Shown: piece by piece, positions 31,848-40,214 of the stretch
Position numbering within the stretch: the first letter of the stretch is position 1
Layout: each line of letters begins with the position of its first letter
From: Microbacterium sp. SS28
GTDB taxonomy: Bacteria > Actinomycetota > Actinomycetes > Actinomycetales > Microbacteriaceae
Assembly: GCF_022761035.1 (NCBI RefSeq)
Contig: NZ_JAKWJP010000002.1
Coordinates: 248,001-312,000 of the forward strand
DNA length: 64,000 bases
Direction: 5' to 3'
The notes under the pieces: model-generated
What the model was told of the DNA's origin: nothing
What the model saw: only the letters and a program-made list of their open reading frames with translations
Databases searched by the model: none
Made by a program: the position numbers and the translations under genes

Positions 31848-34501
31848 GCGCCGAGCGCGTCCTTCACTGCCGCCAGTGCGACGGGGAGGGCTGCGGCATC
31901 CGTTCCGCCTCCCTGGGCGACGTCGTCGCGGCCGCCACCGCCACCGCCGAGTGCCGCCGCGGCGGCCTTGGCCAGCACGCCGGCTTTGGCACCCGCCGCT
32001 CGCGCCGCGTCGTTGGTCGCGACGACGACGACGGGGCGACCGCCGACGTCCGCCCCGAGCGCCACGACGGCGGCATCGGAGCCGAGCCGGTCGCGCACCT
32101 GGAGCGCGAGCGACCGCACGTCGTCGGCGGAGCCCGCGCTGCCGAGCGACTCGGCGACGACGAGGTGCGCGCCTACACGGGCAGCGGTCCCCGCGAGGGC
32201 CGGGAGCCGATCCGACAGCGCGCGCGCCTCGAAGGCGGCGATCTTCTTCTCGGCGGACTTGAGGCTCGCCTGCAGTTCCGCGATGCGCGCGGGAAGCTGG
32301 TCGCGCGGAGTCTTGAGCGACGAGGTCAGCTGCAAGACGAGCGCGCGCTCGGCCGCGAGCGAGCGGAAGGCGTCAACGCCGACGAGCGCTTCGACGCGAC
32401 GGTTCGACGCGCCCACCGACGACTCGCCGACGAGATTGATGAGCCCCACCTCGGCGCTCGTGGCGACGTGCGTGCCGGCGCACAGCTCGCGCGACCACGG
32501 ACCGCCGATGTCGACCATCCGGACCGTCTCGCCGTACTTCTCGCCGAACAGCGCCATCGCGCCGAGCGACTTGGCCTCGTCGAGCGCCAGGACGCGCGTC
32601 GTGACCTCGAGGTTGTCTCGGACGGCGTTGTTGGCGATCTCTTCGATCTCGCTCCGCGTCGCATCCGAGAGCGCCTGGCCCCACGTGAAGTCGAAGCGCA
32701 TGTAGCCCGCGCGGTTGAGCGAGCCCGCCTGTGTCGCGGTCTTGCCGAGCGTGTCGCGCAGGGCCGCGTGGACGAGGTGGGTCGCCGAGTGCGCCTGACG
32801 CGCTGCGCGGCGGTTGACGGCGTCGACGACGGATGTCGCGGCCTGACCGACTCCGACCTCACCGGTCGAGACCTCGATCGTGTGGCTCACGAGACCCGGG
32901 ACGGGCTTCTGCACGTCGAGCACCTCGAGCTCGAAGCCCGGGCCGACGATGACGCCGCGGTCGGCGACTTGGCCGCCGGACTCGGCGTACAGCGCCGTCT
33001 CAGCGAGGATGACCTCGGCGATCTGGCCCGTCACGGCGCGGTCGACCGAGACGCCGTCGATGAGGATGCCGAGCACCGTCGACTCCGTCTCGAGGTCGGA
33101 GTACCCCGTGAAGATCGTCTCGCCTTTGGCCCGCAGGTCGCGGTAGACGCTCGTGTCGGCGAGCTGGCGCTTGCGCGCCCGCGCGTCGGCCTTGGCCCGT
33201 GCGCGCTGCTCCTGCATGAGCGTGTCGAACGCGGCGCGATCGACCGAGAGACCCGCCTCTTCGGCGATCTCGAGGGTCAGGTCGATCGGGAAGCCGTAGG
33301 TGTCGTGAAGCAGGAACGCCTCGCGCCCCTCGAGCGACGTGCCACCCGCGGCCTTGGTCTGCGAGAGCGACTCCTCGAGGATGCTCGAGCCCGACGCGAG
33401 CGTGCGGAGGAAGGTCTCCTCCTCGGCGAGGGCGTACTGCGAGATGCGCGCCCAGTCGGTCTCGACGACGGGGTAGGCGTCCTTCATCGCGTCGCGCGAG
33501 ACCGTGAAGAGCTCGCGGAAGGTGGGGCCGTCGACGCCGAGCAGGCGCATCGAGCGGATGACGCGCCGCATGAGGCGGCGCAGGATGTAGCCGCGGCCGT
33601 CGTTGGACGGCGTCACGCCGTCCGACATGAGCATGAGCGACGAGCGGACGTGGTCGGCCACGACGCGGAAGCGGACGTCGTCCTCGTGGTTCGCACCGTA
33701 CTGCTTGCCCGCGAGCGCGACGGCGCGATCGAGCACGGGACGCACCTGGTCGGTCTCGTACATGTTGTCGACGCCCTGCTTGATGAAGGCGACGCGCTCG
33801 AGCCCCATGCCGGTGTCGATGTTCTTCGCGGGCAGCTCGCCGACGATGTCGAAGTCGTACTTCGACCGCACGTTGGTGATCTCGTACTGCATGAAGACGA
33901 GATTCCAGATCTCGACGTAGCGGTCGTCGTCGGTCGCGGGACCGCCGTCGATGCCGTAGGCGGGACCGCGGTCGAAGAAGATCTCGGAGCAGGGTCCCGC
34001 GGGACCCGGGAGCCCCGTGCTCCAGTAGTTCGTGTCCTTGCCGAGCCGCTGGATGCGGTCCTCCGACACGCCCGCGACCGATTGCCACAGTCCGTGCGCC
34101 TCGTCGTCCTCTTCGTACACCGTGACCCACAGGTCGGCGGGGTCGAAGGCGAGTCCGCCGTCCTCCTCGGACGAGGTCAGCAGCTCCCACGCGAAGCGGA
34201 TCGCATCCGCCTTGAAGTAGTCCCCGAACGACCAGTTGCCGAGCATCTGGAAGAAGGTGCCGTGCCGCGGGGTCTTGCCGACCTCTTCGATGTCGTTCGT
34301 GCGGATGCACTTCTGGTTGTCGGCCGCGCGCTGGTACGGCGCGGGCACGTCACCGCTGAGGTACGGGATGAACGGCACCATCCCGGCGACGGTGAAAAGC
34401 AGAGCCGGGTCGTCGGTGACGAGCGACGCGGACGGCACGATCGTGTGGCCGTTCTTCTCGAAGTAGTCGAGAAAGCGCTGAGAGATCTCGGCGGTCTTCA
34501 T
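31844..34501 (-). CDS. alaS: Alanyl-tRNA synthetase
   Basis: Charges tRNA-Ala. It has 885 residues, with the class II aminoacylation core first, then the editing domain with HSATHLVHAAL and CAGTHVATSAEVG (zinc-binding His/Cys set), and a C-terminal C-Ala domain ending in a glycine-rich segment (ALGGGGGGRDDVAQGG). ATG 34501 (MKTAEISQRFLDYFEKNGH) is the family start; the upstream Pro/Arg-rich frame is not coding-like. Confidence 0.96.
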   Translation of the reverse strand: MKTAEISQRFLDYFEKNGHTIVPSASLVTDDPALLFTVAGMVPFIPYLSGDVPAPYQRAADNQKCIRTNDIEEVGKTPRHGTFFQMLGNWSFGDYFKADAIRFAWELLTSSEEDGGLAFDPADLWVTVYEEDDEAHGLWQSVAGVSEDRIQRLGKDTNYWSTGLPGPAGPCSEIFFDRGPAYGIDGGPATDDDRYVEIWNLVFMQYEITNVRSKYDFDIVGELPAKNIDTGMGLERVAFIKQGVDNMYETDQVRPVLDRAVALAGKQYGANHEDDVRFRVVADHVRSSLMLMSDGVTPSNDGRGYILRRLMRRVIRSMRLLGVDGPTFRELFTVSRDAMKDAYPVVETDWARISQYALAEEETFLRTLASGSSILEESLSQTKAAGGTSLEGREAFLLHDTYGFPIDLTLEIAEEAGLSVDRAAFDTLMQEQRARAKADARARKRQLADTSVYRDLRAKGETIFTGYSDLETESTVLGILIDGVSVDRAVTGQIAEVILAETALYAESGGQVADRGVIVGPGFELEVLDVQKPVPGLVSHTIEVSTGEVGVGQAATSVVDAVNRRAARQAHSATHLVHAALRDTLGKTATQAGSLNRAGYMRFDFTWGQALSDATRSEIEEIANNAVRDNLEVTTRVLALDEAKSLGAMALFGEKYGETVRMVDIGGPWSRELCAGTHVATSAEVGLINLVGESSVGASNRRVEALVGVDAFRSLAAERALVLQLTSSLKTPRDQLPARIAELQASLKSAEKKIAAFEARALSDRLPALAGTAARVGAHLVVAESLGSAGSADDVRSLALQVRDRLGSDAAVVALGADVGGRPVVVVATNDAARAAGAKAGVLAKAAAAALGGGGGGRDDVAQGGGTDAAALPVALAAVKDALGA

Positions 34502-34565
34502 TCGTGTGGATTCCTCGAAGGCGAGCGCCGGCGGCCCGCGATGCGGGCAGCGGTGCGTATGCGGG

Positions 34566-34904
34566 TCAGTCGGTGAGCTTGGCGGCGGCGTTCTTCGCGG
34601 CGTCGACGGCGTCGGATGCCGCACCGGTCGCCGAGTCGACGACGTCGGATGCCGCATCCTTCACGGTCGCGATTGCTCCGGTTGCGGCATCGACGACTTC
34701 AGCGGCGGCGTCTCGCGCGGCGTCTACGACGCCCTCGAATCGCGCCTCCTGCTCGCGGTAGGCGTCGCCGATGCGGTCGGTGAACTCGGTGAAGCGGGCG
34801 TCGATCTCGGCGAGGAGCTCGTGGCCGCGGGGGTCCTTGTTCACGAAGTGCGCGACGACGAATCCGCCGATGATGCCGACCAGGAACCACAGGACGTTCT
34901 TCAT
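34566..34904 (-). CDS. Small membrane protein with Ala-rich amphipathic repeats (YtxH-like)
   Basis: A 112-residue protein of unknown function. One N-terminal membrane segment (MKNVLWFLVGIIGGFVVAHFV) is followed by a long helix-forming region rich in Ala, Asp and Val, with an 11-residue-like periodicity (VVDAATGAIATVKDAASDVVDSATGA). Such repeats form amphipathic helices that can lie on membranes. AGGAG lies 7-8 nt before the ATG at 34904. It sits between rpsD and alaS. Confidence 0.7.
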   Translation of the reverse strand: MKNVLWFLVGIIGGFVVAHFVNKDPRGHELLAEIDARFTEFTDRIGDAYREQEARFEGVVDAARDAAAEVVDAATGAIATVKDAASDVVDSATGAASDAVDAAKNAAAKLTD

Positions 34905-34994
34905 GTCACCACTCCTCGGCCGCGGTCGCGGCATCCCTACATCGTAAGCGGTGTCTCGATACGTTCGCTGGCGCTCACTGCTCGACAGCCGATG

Positions 34995-35028
34995 ACGAAG
35001 GGCGCCGGGTTTCCCCGACGCCCTTCGT
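34995..35028 (-). terminator. Terminator-like hairpin after rpsD
   Basis: On the minus strand ACGAAGGGCG-U-CGGG-GAAA-CCCG-G-CGCCCUUCGU forms a 15-bp stem, including one U-G pair, capped by a GAAA tetraloop, 26 bp past the rpsD stop codon. There is no U-tract, common for actinobacterial terminators. The wobble pairs only on the minus strand, which supports termination of rpsD transcripts. Confidence 0.75.
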
Positions 35029-35053
35029 GCACGATGCGCTTCCCGCGCCGCCC

Positions 35054-35683
35054 TTATCGGGCTGCGTAGTACTCGACGACGAGCTGGACGTCACCGACGA
35101 CCGGCACCTCGGCGCGCTTGGGGCGACGCACGAGACGGGCCTGCAGCTTGTCGAGCTCGACCTCGAGGTAGGCCGGGACCGGGGGCAGGACGTCGGCGTG
35201 TCCGCCGAGCGCTGCGACCTGGAAGGGCTCGAGGCCCTCGCTCTTGGCCTTGACGTGGATGAGCTGACCCGGCTTCACGCGGAACGACGGGCGGTCGACG
35301 AGCTGTCCGTCGACGAGGATGTGGCGGTGCACGACGAGCTGGCGCGCCTGCGCCGTGGTGCGGGCGAAGCCGGCACGCAGCACGAGGGCGTCGAGACGCA
35401 TCTCGAGCAGCTCGACGAGGTTCTCACCCGTCAGGCCGTCCTTGCGGCGGGCCTCGTTGAACGTGTTGCGCATCTGCTTCTCGCGGATGCCGTACTGCTC
35501 GCGCAGACGCTGCTTCTCGCGGAGACGGACGGCGAAGTCGCTGTCCTGCTTGCGCTTGGTGCGGCCGTGCTCGCCGGGCGCGTAGGGGCGCTTCTCGAGG
35601 TACTTGGCTGCCTTGGGGGTCAGCGCGACGCCGAGGGCGCGCGAGAGGCGGACCTTGCGGCGGTCCTGGGACTTCGTTGCCAC
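35054..35683 (-). CDS. rpsD: 30S ribosomal protein S4 (cysteine-free type)
   Basis: Primary 16S rRNA-binding protein, 209 residues. The N-terminus (MATKSQDRRKVRLSRALGVALT) lacks the zinc-binding cysteines found in some S4 paralogues, so it is the zinc-independent form. The S4 RNA-binding domain is at LEMRLDALVLRAGFARTTAQARQLVVHRHILVDG. It is a single-gene unit with its own downstream hairpin. Confidence 0.97.
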   Translation of the reverse strand: MATKSQDRRKVRLSRALGVALTPKAAKYLEKRPYAPGEHGRTKRKQDSDFAVRLREKQRLREQYGIREKQMRNTFNEARRKDGLTGENLVELLEMRLDALVLRAGFARTTAQARQLVVHRHILVDGQLVDRPSFRVKPGQLIHVKAKSEGLEPFQVAALGGHADVLPPVPAYLEVELDKLQARLVRRPKRAEVPVVGDVQLVVEYYAAR

Positions 35684-35876
35684 GAAGTGTTCCTTCCGAT
35701 GACGCGGCCGTGTCTTTCACGGCTCGCGGACGTATCGCCCGCTCCTCGCCCTTTCCGGACTGCACGCCGGGGCATGCCGGAAGGTCTTGAAGAAGAGAGG
35801 GGATGCCCGAAAACTGCGTTTCGAGCCGATCGAGTCTATCAGACCGGGCGTTCGAGCCCGCTGAGCGGGGCGGAGG

Positions 35877-37208
35877 TCACGCGCCGCCGTCGAGGATGCG
35901 GCGGATCTTCTCGAGCCGCGCCTGCACGTCACGCTCCTGGCCGTGGCTGGTGGGCTCGTAGTAGCGCGTGCCCTGGAGCTCGTCAGGAAGGTACTGCTGA
36001 GCGACGACGCCGATCTCGCTGTCGTGCGGATACCGGTAGCCCTTGCCGTGGCCGAGCCGCTTCGCGCCCGCGTAGTGCGCGTCGCGCAGCGGCGGTGGAA
36101 CGCGCCCGAATCGCCCCGCGCGCACGTCGGCGATCGCCTTGTTGATCGCGTTGTACGCGGCGTTCGACTTCGCGGTCGTCGCGAGGTACGCCGTCGCCTC
36201 GGCGAGCGGGATGCGCCCTTCGGGCATGCCGATGAGCTGCACGGCATCGGCCGCAGCGACGGCGAGCGGCAGCGCCTGAGGATCGGCGAGCCCGATGTCT
36301 TCGGCCGCCGAGATGATGAGCCGCCGGGCGATGAACCGCGGGTCCTCCCCCGCCTCGAACATGCGGGCGAGGTAGTGCATCGCGGCATCCACGTCGGAGC
36401 CCCTGATCGACTTGATGAACGCGCTGATGACGTCGTAGTGCTCGTCGCCGTCGCGGTCGTATCGCAGCAGCGCCCGATCGACGGCCTGCGCGACCTGATC
36501 AGCCGTGATCTGGACCGCGGCGCCGTCTTCGGCCGCGCTCGCCGCGATGGACGCCGCGGCCTCGAGCGACGTGAGGGCCCGCCGGGCGTCTCCGGAGGCG
36601 AGCCGCACGAGCGCGTCGCGCGCCGCGGGCTCGAGCACCGCGGTCCCCGCGAGACCCCGCGCGTCGACGACGGCGCGGTCCACCAGCATCGCGAGGTCTT
36701 CGTCTGTGAGCGGAGTGAGGGTGAGCAGGAGGGAGCGAGAGAGGAGGGGCGAGATCACGGAGAACGACGGGTTCTCGGTCGTCGCGGCGATGAGGACGAC
36801 CCAGCCGTTCTCGACCCCCGGGAGCAGTGCGTCCTGCTGGGCCTTCGTGAAGCGGTGGATCTCGTCGAGGAAGAGGATTGTCGACTGGCCGTACAGATCG
36901 CGCTGCGTCAGGGCGTCCTGCATGACCTCGCGCACGTCCCGCACGCCTGCCGTGATCGCCGACAGCTCGACGAAGCGGCGGCCGGACGATCGGGCGATCG
37001 CCTGCGCGAGCGTCGTCTTGCCCGTGCCGGGCGGCCCCCACAGCACGACCGAGGTCGCCGTGGTCGCGGCATCCGGATCAGCGAGAGCCACGAGCGGGGA
37101 CCCCTTGCGGAGGAGGTGGCCCTGACCGGCGACCTCGTCGAGCGAGGTCGGCCGCATCCGAACCGCGAGAGGCGTCTGCCCCTGGAAGAGCGCGGCGGGA
37201 ACTGTCAC
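35877..37208 (-). CDS. rarA: Replication-associated recombination protein A (RarA/MgsA)
   Basis: AAA+ ATPase acting at stalled replication forks, 443 residues. Walker A is GPPGTGKTTLA, Walker B FLDEIHRF, and the C-terminal helical region contains YDVISAFIKSIRGSDVDAA, diagnostic of the family. The GTG at 37208 gives the typical start just before LFQGQTPLAVRMRPTSLDE; a purine-rich GGGGGA touches the GTG. Frames starting further upstream at 37286 or 37301 are possible but would add non-family sequence. Confidence 0.92.
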   Translation of the reverse strand: MTVPAALFQGQTPLAVRMRPTSLDEVAGQGHLLRKGSPLVALADPDAATTATSVVLWGPPGTGKTTLAQAIARSSGRRFVELSAITAGVRDVREVMQDALTQRDLYGQSTILFLDEIHRFTKAQQDALLPGVENGWVVLIAATTENPSFSVISPLLSRSLLLTLTPLTDEDLAMLVDRAVVDARGLAGTAVLEPAARDALVRLASGDARRALTSLEAAASIAASAAEDGAAVQITADQVAQAVDRALLRYDRDGDEHYDVISAFIKSIRGSDVDAAMHYLARMFEAGEDPRFIARRLIISAAEDIGLADPQALPLAVAAADAVQLIGMPEGRIPLAEATAYLATTAKSNAAYNAINKAIADVRAGRFGRVPPPLRDAHYAGAKRLGHGKGYRYPHDSEIGVVAQQYLPDELQGTRYYEPTSHGQERDVQARLEKIRRILDGGA

Positions 37209-37321
37209 TCCCCCAGGGTAGTCGCGGGTTGCGACGCGGGCTCCGAGGCCCGTTTGGCCGCCGTTCCCGCCGCCCCGTAGGATCATCCCGGCCCGGCTCA
37301 CCGGGGAGCGAGGGAGGTCCC

Positions 37322-37639
37322 GTGGCGACGGGTGGCAAGGACCGTGAGGGACGCGAGTCCCGAGAGCGCGCTCGCGTCTATCAGGCGCGGCAGCAGCTGC
37401 ATGAAGACCAGGCCAAGCGCCGGCGCCGCGACAACCTGCTCGCAGGCGTCATCGGCGGCATCCTGATCCTCGGAGTCCTAGGGGTGCAGACCCTCTACTT
37501 CACCGCCGGTCCCGGCGCGCCCGAACCCGCGCCGAGCGTGACTCCGTCTCCGTCGACGACACCCGCGCCCGTGGACACGCCTGCTCCGACCGAGACGCCG
37601 CTGCCGAGCGTCGAGCCGACGCCCACCCCGACGCCCTGA
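37322..37639 (+). CDS. Small membrane protein with Pro/Thr-rich exterior tail
   Basis: A 105-residue protein of unknown function. A charged N-terminus (MATGGKDREGRESRERARVYQARQ) is followed by a membrane segment (about 41-62, LLAGVIGGILILGVLGVQTLYF) and an extracytoplasmic tail rich in Pro, Thr and Ser. GTG 37322 has GGGAGG 5 nt upstream. It lies 93 bp before the DUF349 gene in the same direction and may be co-transcribed. Confidence 0.7.
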   Translation: MATGGKDREGRESRERARVYQARQQLHEDQAKRRRRDNLLAGVIGGILILGVLGVQTLYFTAGPGAPEPAPSVTPSPSTTPAPVDTPAPTETPLPSVEPTPTPTP

Positions 37640-37732
37640 CCCCGTCGCAACCCTGAGGCCCGGCTGCTGCCGGTACTAGGCTTGTCTGCGTCCATCCCCC
37701 GCAGGCGGCGAGAGCCGCATTGAGGTGCAATC

Positions 37733-39487
37733 GTGACTGCCGTAGCAGACCCCACTCCGCAGCCCGCCGTCGACGACGAGTCGCAGCCTGACAGCGTCGT
37801 CGCGCCGGAGCCCACCCCCGACATCCAGCCCGAGAACGAGTCCGCCGACGCAGCGGCCGAGGATTCCGCCCCCGTCGCAGACGGCGGAGAAGACGAGCCC
37901 GACGCCGTCGAGGTCGAGCCCTCCCAGCCCGACGCCCCGACTGAGGCCGACGCCGCCCGCGTCGAGGTGGAGGACGAGGCCGAGGCTGCCGAGCCCGCCG
38001 CTGAAACCGAGCCCGCCGCTGAGGCGGAGACCGTGGAAGAGCCTGAGGCCGCGGCAGAGCCCGCAGCGGATGCGGGCACCGAGCCAGAGGCCGAGGCTGA
38101 GGTCGAGCCGGTCGCCGAGACCGAGCCGGTCGCCGAGCCCGAGGCCGCCCCTGCACCCGTTGCAGCTCCCACCCCGTCCCCGTCTCCCGCTCCGAAGCCG
38201 GCAGCACGTCCCGGGCCGCGGCCCGGCGCTCCCGTGTCTTCCCGTCCCGCCGCCGCCGCCGAGCCGTGGGGTCGCGTCGCCGAGGACGGCACCGTCGAGG
38301 TGCGCGAAGGCGACTCGTGGCGGGTCGTCGGCGAGTATCCGGACGGCTCCGCCGAAGAGGCTCTCGCCTACTACGAGCGCAAGTACGCCGATCTCGCGAG
38401 CGAGGTGACGCTCCTCGAGGTGCGTCAGCGCCGCGGCGGCGCCTCCGCCGCAGACCTGCGGTTCGCCGCCAAGGCGGTCACCGAGAAGATCACGGGCGCG
38501 GCAGCCGTCGGCGACCTCGCTGCGCTCGAGGCGCGCGTGTCCGCGCTCACCGCGACGCTCGCCGCGGCCTCCGAGACCGAGGCGGCCGCCGCGCGCGAAG
38601 CCGTCGACGACGCCATCGCGTCGCGCACACAGCTCGTCGAGAAGGCCGAGGCGCTCGCCGCCCGCGACCCGAAGACGGTGCAGTGGAAGCAGGCCTCCGC
38701 CGACCTCGCGACGCTCTTCGACGAGTGGCAGTCGCAGCAGACCAACGGCCCGCGACTGCCGAAGTCGACATCGCAGGAGCTCTGGAAGCGATTCCGGGAT
38801 GCCCGTGCGAGCGTCGACAAGCACCGCCGCGAGTTCTACGCAGAGCTCGACGAGGCGCACAAGGCGGTCCGCGACCGCAAGGCCGCGCTCGTCGAGAAGG
38901 CCGAAGCCCTCGCGCCGAAGGGCGAGGACGGCATTGTCGCGTACCGCGGGCTGCTCGACCAGTGGAAGACCGCTGGCCGCGCCGGCAAGAAGGCCGATGA
39001 CGCCCTCTGGGCACGCTTCAAGGCCGCCGGCGACGCGCTCTACGGCGCCCGCAGCGAGCGGGAGACGGCCGACGCCGAGGAGTCCCGCGAGAAGATCGCG
39101 GCCAAGCGCGAGCTGCTCGCCGAGGCCAAGACCGTCGCCGACGAGTCCGACATCGCGAAGGCGCGCACGCTGCTGACCGGCATCCAGCGCCGCTGGGACG
39201 AGATCGGCCGCATCTTCCCGCGCGAGGCCGAGCGAAGCATCGACGACGAGCTGCGCAAGATCGAGCAGGCCCTGCGCACGCGCGAGGACGCCGACTGGAA
39301 GCGCAACGACCCGACGCAGAAGGCGCGTGCGAACGACATGACGCGTCAGCTCACCGACGCGATCGAGAAGCTCGAGGAAGAGCTCGCGGCAGCGCAGAAG
39401 AAGGGCGACAAGGGCGCGGCGGCGAAGGCCGCCGAGGCGCTCGAGGCGCGCAAGGGCTGGCTGCGGGCGCTCGGCGGCGGTTCCTGA
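37733..39487 (+). CDS. DUF349 protein with acidic N-terminal tail
   Basis: A 584-residue cytoplasmic protein. Residues 1-180 are a low-complexity Glu/Ala/Pro-rich tail; 180-215 is a short domain (EPWGRVAEDGTVEVREGDSWRVVGEYPDG); the remainder is helical with several DUF349 repeats, marked by LFDEWQ, LWKRFRDAR, LLDQWK, LWARFKAAG and RRWDEIGRI. DUF349 proteins are helical RNA- or ribosome-linked factors in some bacteria; function here is unknown. The gene next to rel is a common actinobacterial arrangement. Confidence 0.88.
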   Translation: MTAVADPTPQPAVDDESQPDSVVAPEPTPDIQPENESADAAAEDSAPVADGGEDEPDAVEVEPSQPDAPTEADAARVEVEDEAEAAEPAAETEPAAEAETVEEPEAAAEPAADAGTEPEAEAEVEPVAETEPVAEPEAAPAPVAAPTPSPSPAPKPAARPGPRPGAPVSSRPAAAAEPWGRVAEDGTVEVREGDSWRVVGEYPDGSAEEALAYYERKYADLASEVTLLEVRQRRGGASAADLRFAAKAVTEKITGAAAVGDLAALEARVSALTATLAAASETEAAAAREAVDDAIASRTQLVEKAEALAARDPKTVQWKQASADLATLFDEWQSQQTNGPRLPKSTSQELWKRFRDARASVDKHRREFYAELDEAHKAVRDRKAALVEKAEALAPKGEDGIVAYRGLLDQWKTAGRAGKKADDALWARFKAAGDALYGARSERETADAEESREKIAAKRELLAEAKTVADESDIAKARTLLTGIQRRWDEIGRIFPREAERSIDDELRKIEQALRTREDADWKRNDPTQKARANDMTRQLTDAIEKLEEELAAAQKKGDKGAAAKAAEALEARKGWLRALGGGS

Positions 39488-39553
39488 GCAGACCGCGAAG
39501 CGCTCGTATCGAAGGGCTGATCCTCGCACGAGTCGCATCGAAGGACTGAGAGA

Positions 39554-39584
39554 GAACCCCGGGCGCCGACGGCGCCCGGGGTTC
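39554..39584 (+). terminator. Strong terminator-like hairpin after the DUF349 gene
   Basis: GAACCCCGGGCGCC-GAC-GGCGCCCGGGGTTC is a perfect 14-bp stem with a 3-nt loop, 67 bp past the stop codon. No clear U-tract follows on the plus strand. It should end the 37.3-39.5 kb transcript and insulate the next gene. Confidence 0.75.
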
Positions 39585-39641
39585 TCCACAGAACGGCCCG
39601 ATCGCGCCTGCGCGGGTCGGGCCATCCGGCACACTGCCGTC

Positions 39642-40214
39642 ATGACCTCGCCCTTCCTGTACTTCCCGGGTGACCGGCTCTCCCCCGCCGAACTGTCGGC
39701 GGCGCGGCTGGACGGCGACCTCGTCGAGCTCGGCGAGGCGTACATCCCGGCCGATGCCGTCGAGACGCGCGCGCTGCGGGCGGGGTCTCTGCGCGACATC
39801 CTCCGCGAGAACCTCGCCGCGACCCTCCTGAGCGCCGCGTGGATCCACGGCGCGCTCGACGAACCGCCGTCGCGGCACAACGTCCAGCGGGCCGTCCCGA
39901 AGCGCCTGCACCACGTCGTCGACCGCCGGATCGTCTACCGCGACCCCACGATCGCCTCCGAGGAGCTGTGGCGCATCGGAGGCGTCCTCGTGACGGAGCC
40001 GCGTCGCACACTCGCCGATCTCGCGCGCTTTCCCGGCGAGGGGCACACGGATGCCGCCTGCCGCCTCTCCGACATGGCACCGGGACTCGCACTCGACGCG
40101 ATCGCGTGGTTCGACGAGCGCACCCCCGTGCCCTACAAGCGCTCGGCGATCGAGCTGCTGCGGGGCCTGGCCGCCCGCGCGCCTCAGGAGGACGTGACGC
40201 GGTACACGTCGTAG
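39642..40214 (+). CDS. AbiEi-like antitoxin-family protein without a toxin partner
   Basis: A 190-residue protein. The region around 50-135 resembles type IV antitoxins of the AbiEi family: [24 protein letters not shown], then [34 protein letters not shown], the last being the family's conserved segment. No AbiEii-type nucleotidyltransferase toxin is adjacent; its neighbours are the DUF349 gene and, converging, rel. The last 31 bp overlap the 3' end of rel on the other strand. It may be a free-standing regulator derived from such an antitoxin. Assignment rests on weak resemblance. Confidence 0.6.
   Translation: MTSPFLYFPGDRLSPAELSAARLDGDLVELGEAYIPADAVETRALRAGSLRDILRENLAATLLSAAWIHGALDEPPSRHNVQRAVPKRLHHVVDRRIVYRDPTIASEELWRIGGVLVTEPRRTLADLARFPGEGHTDAACRLSDMAPGLALDAIAWFDERTPVPYKRSAIELLRGLAARAPQEDVTRYTS

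Noticed and set aside
31751..34576. Long plus-strand open frame opposite alaS
   Set aside because: Same antisense artefact; alaS is complete and well conserved.
37640..37732. Promoter for the DUF349 gene
   Set aside because: GTACTAGGCTTGTCTG near 37672-37687 offers a weak -10-like element but no consistent -35; not listed as a feature.
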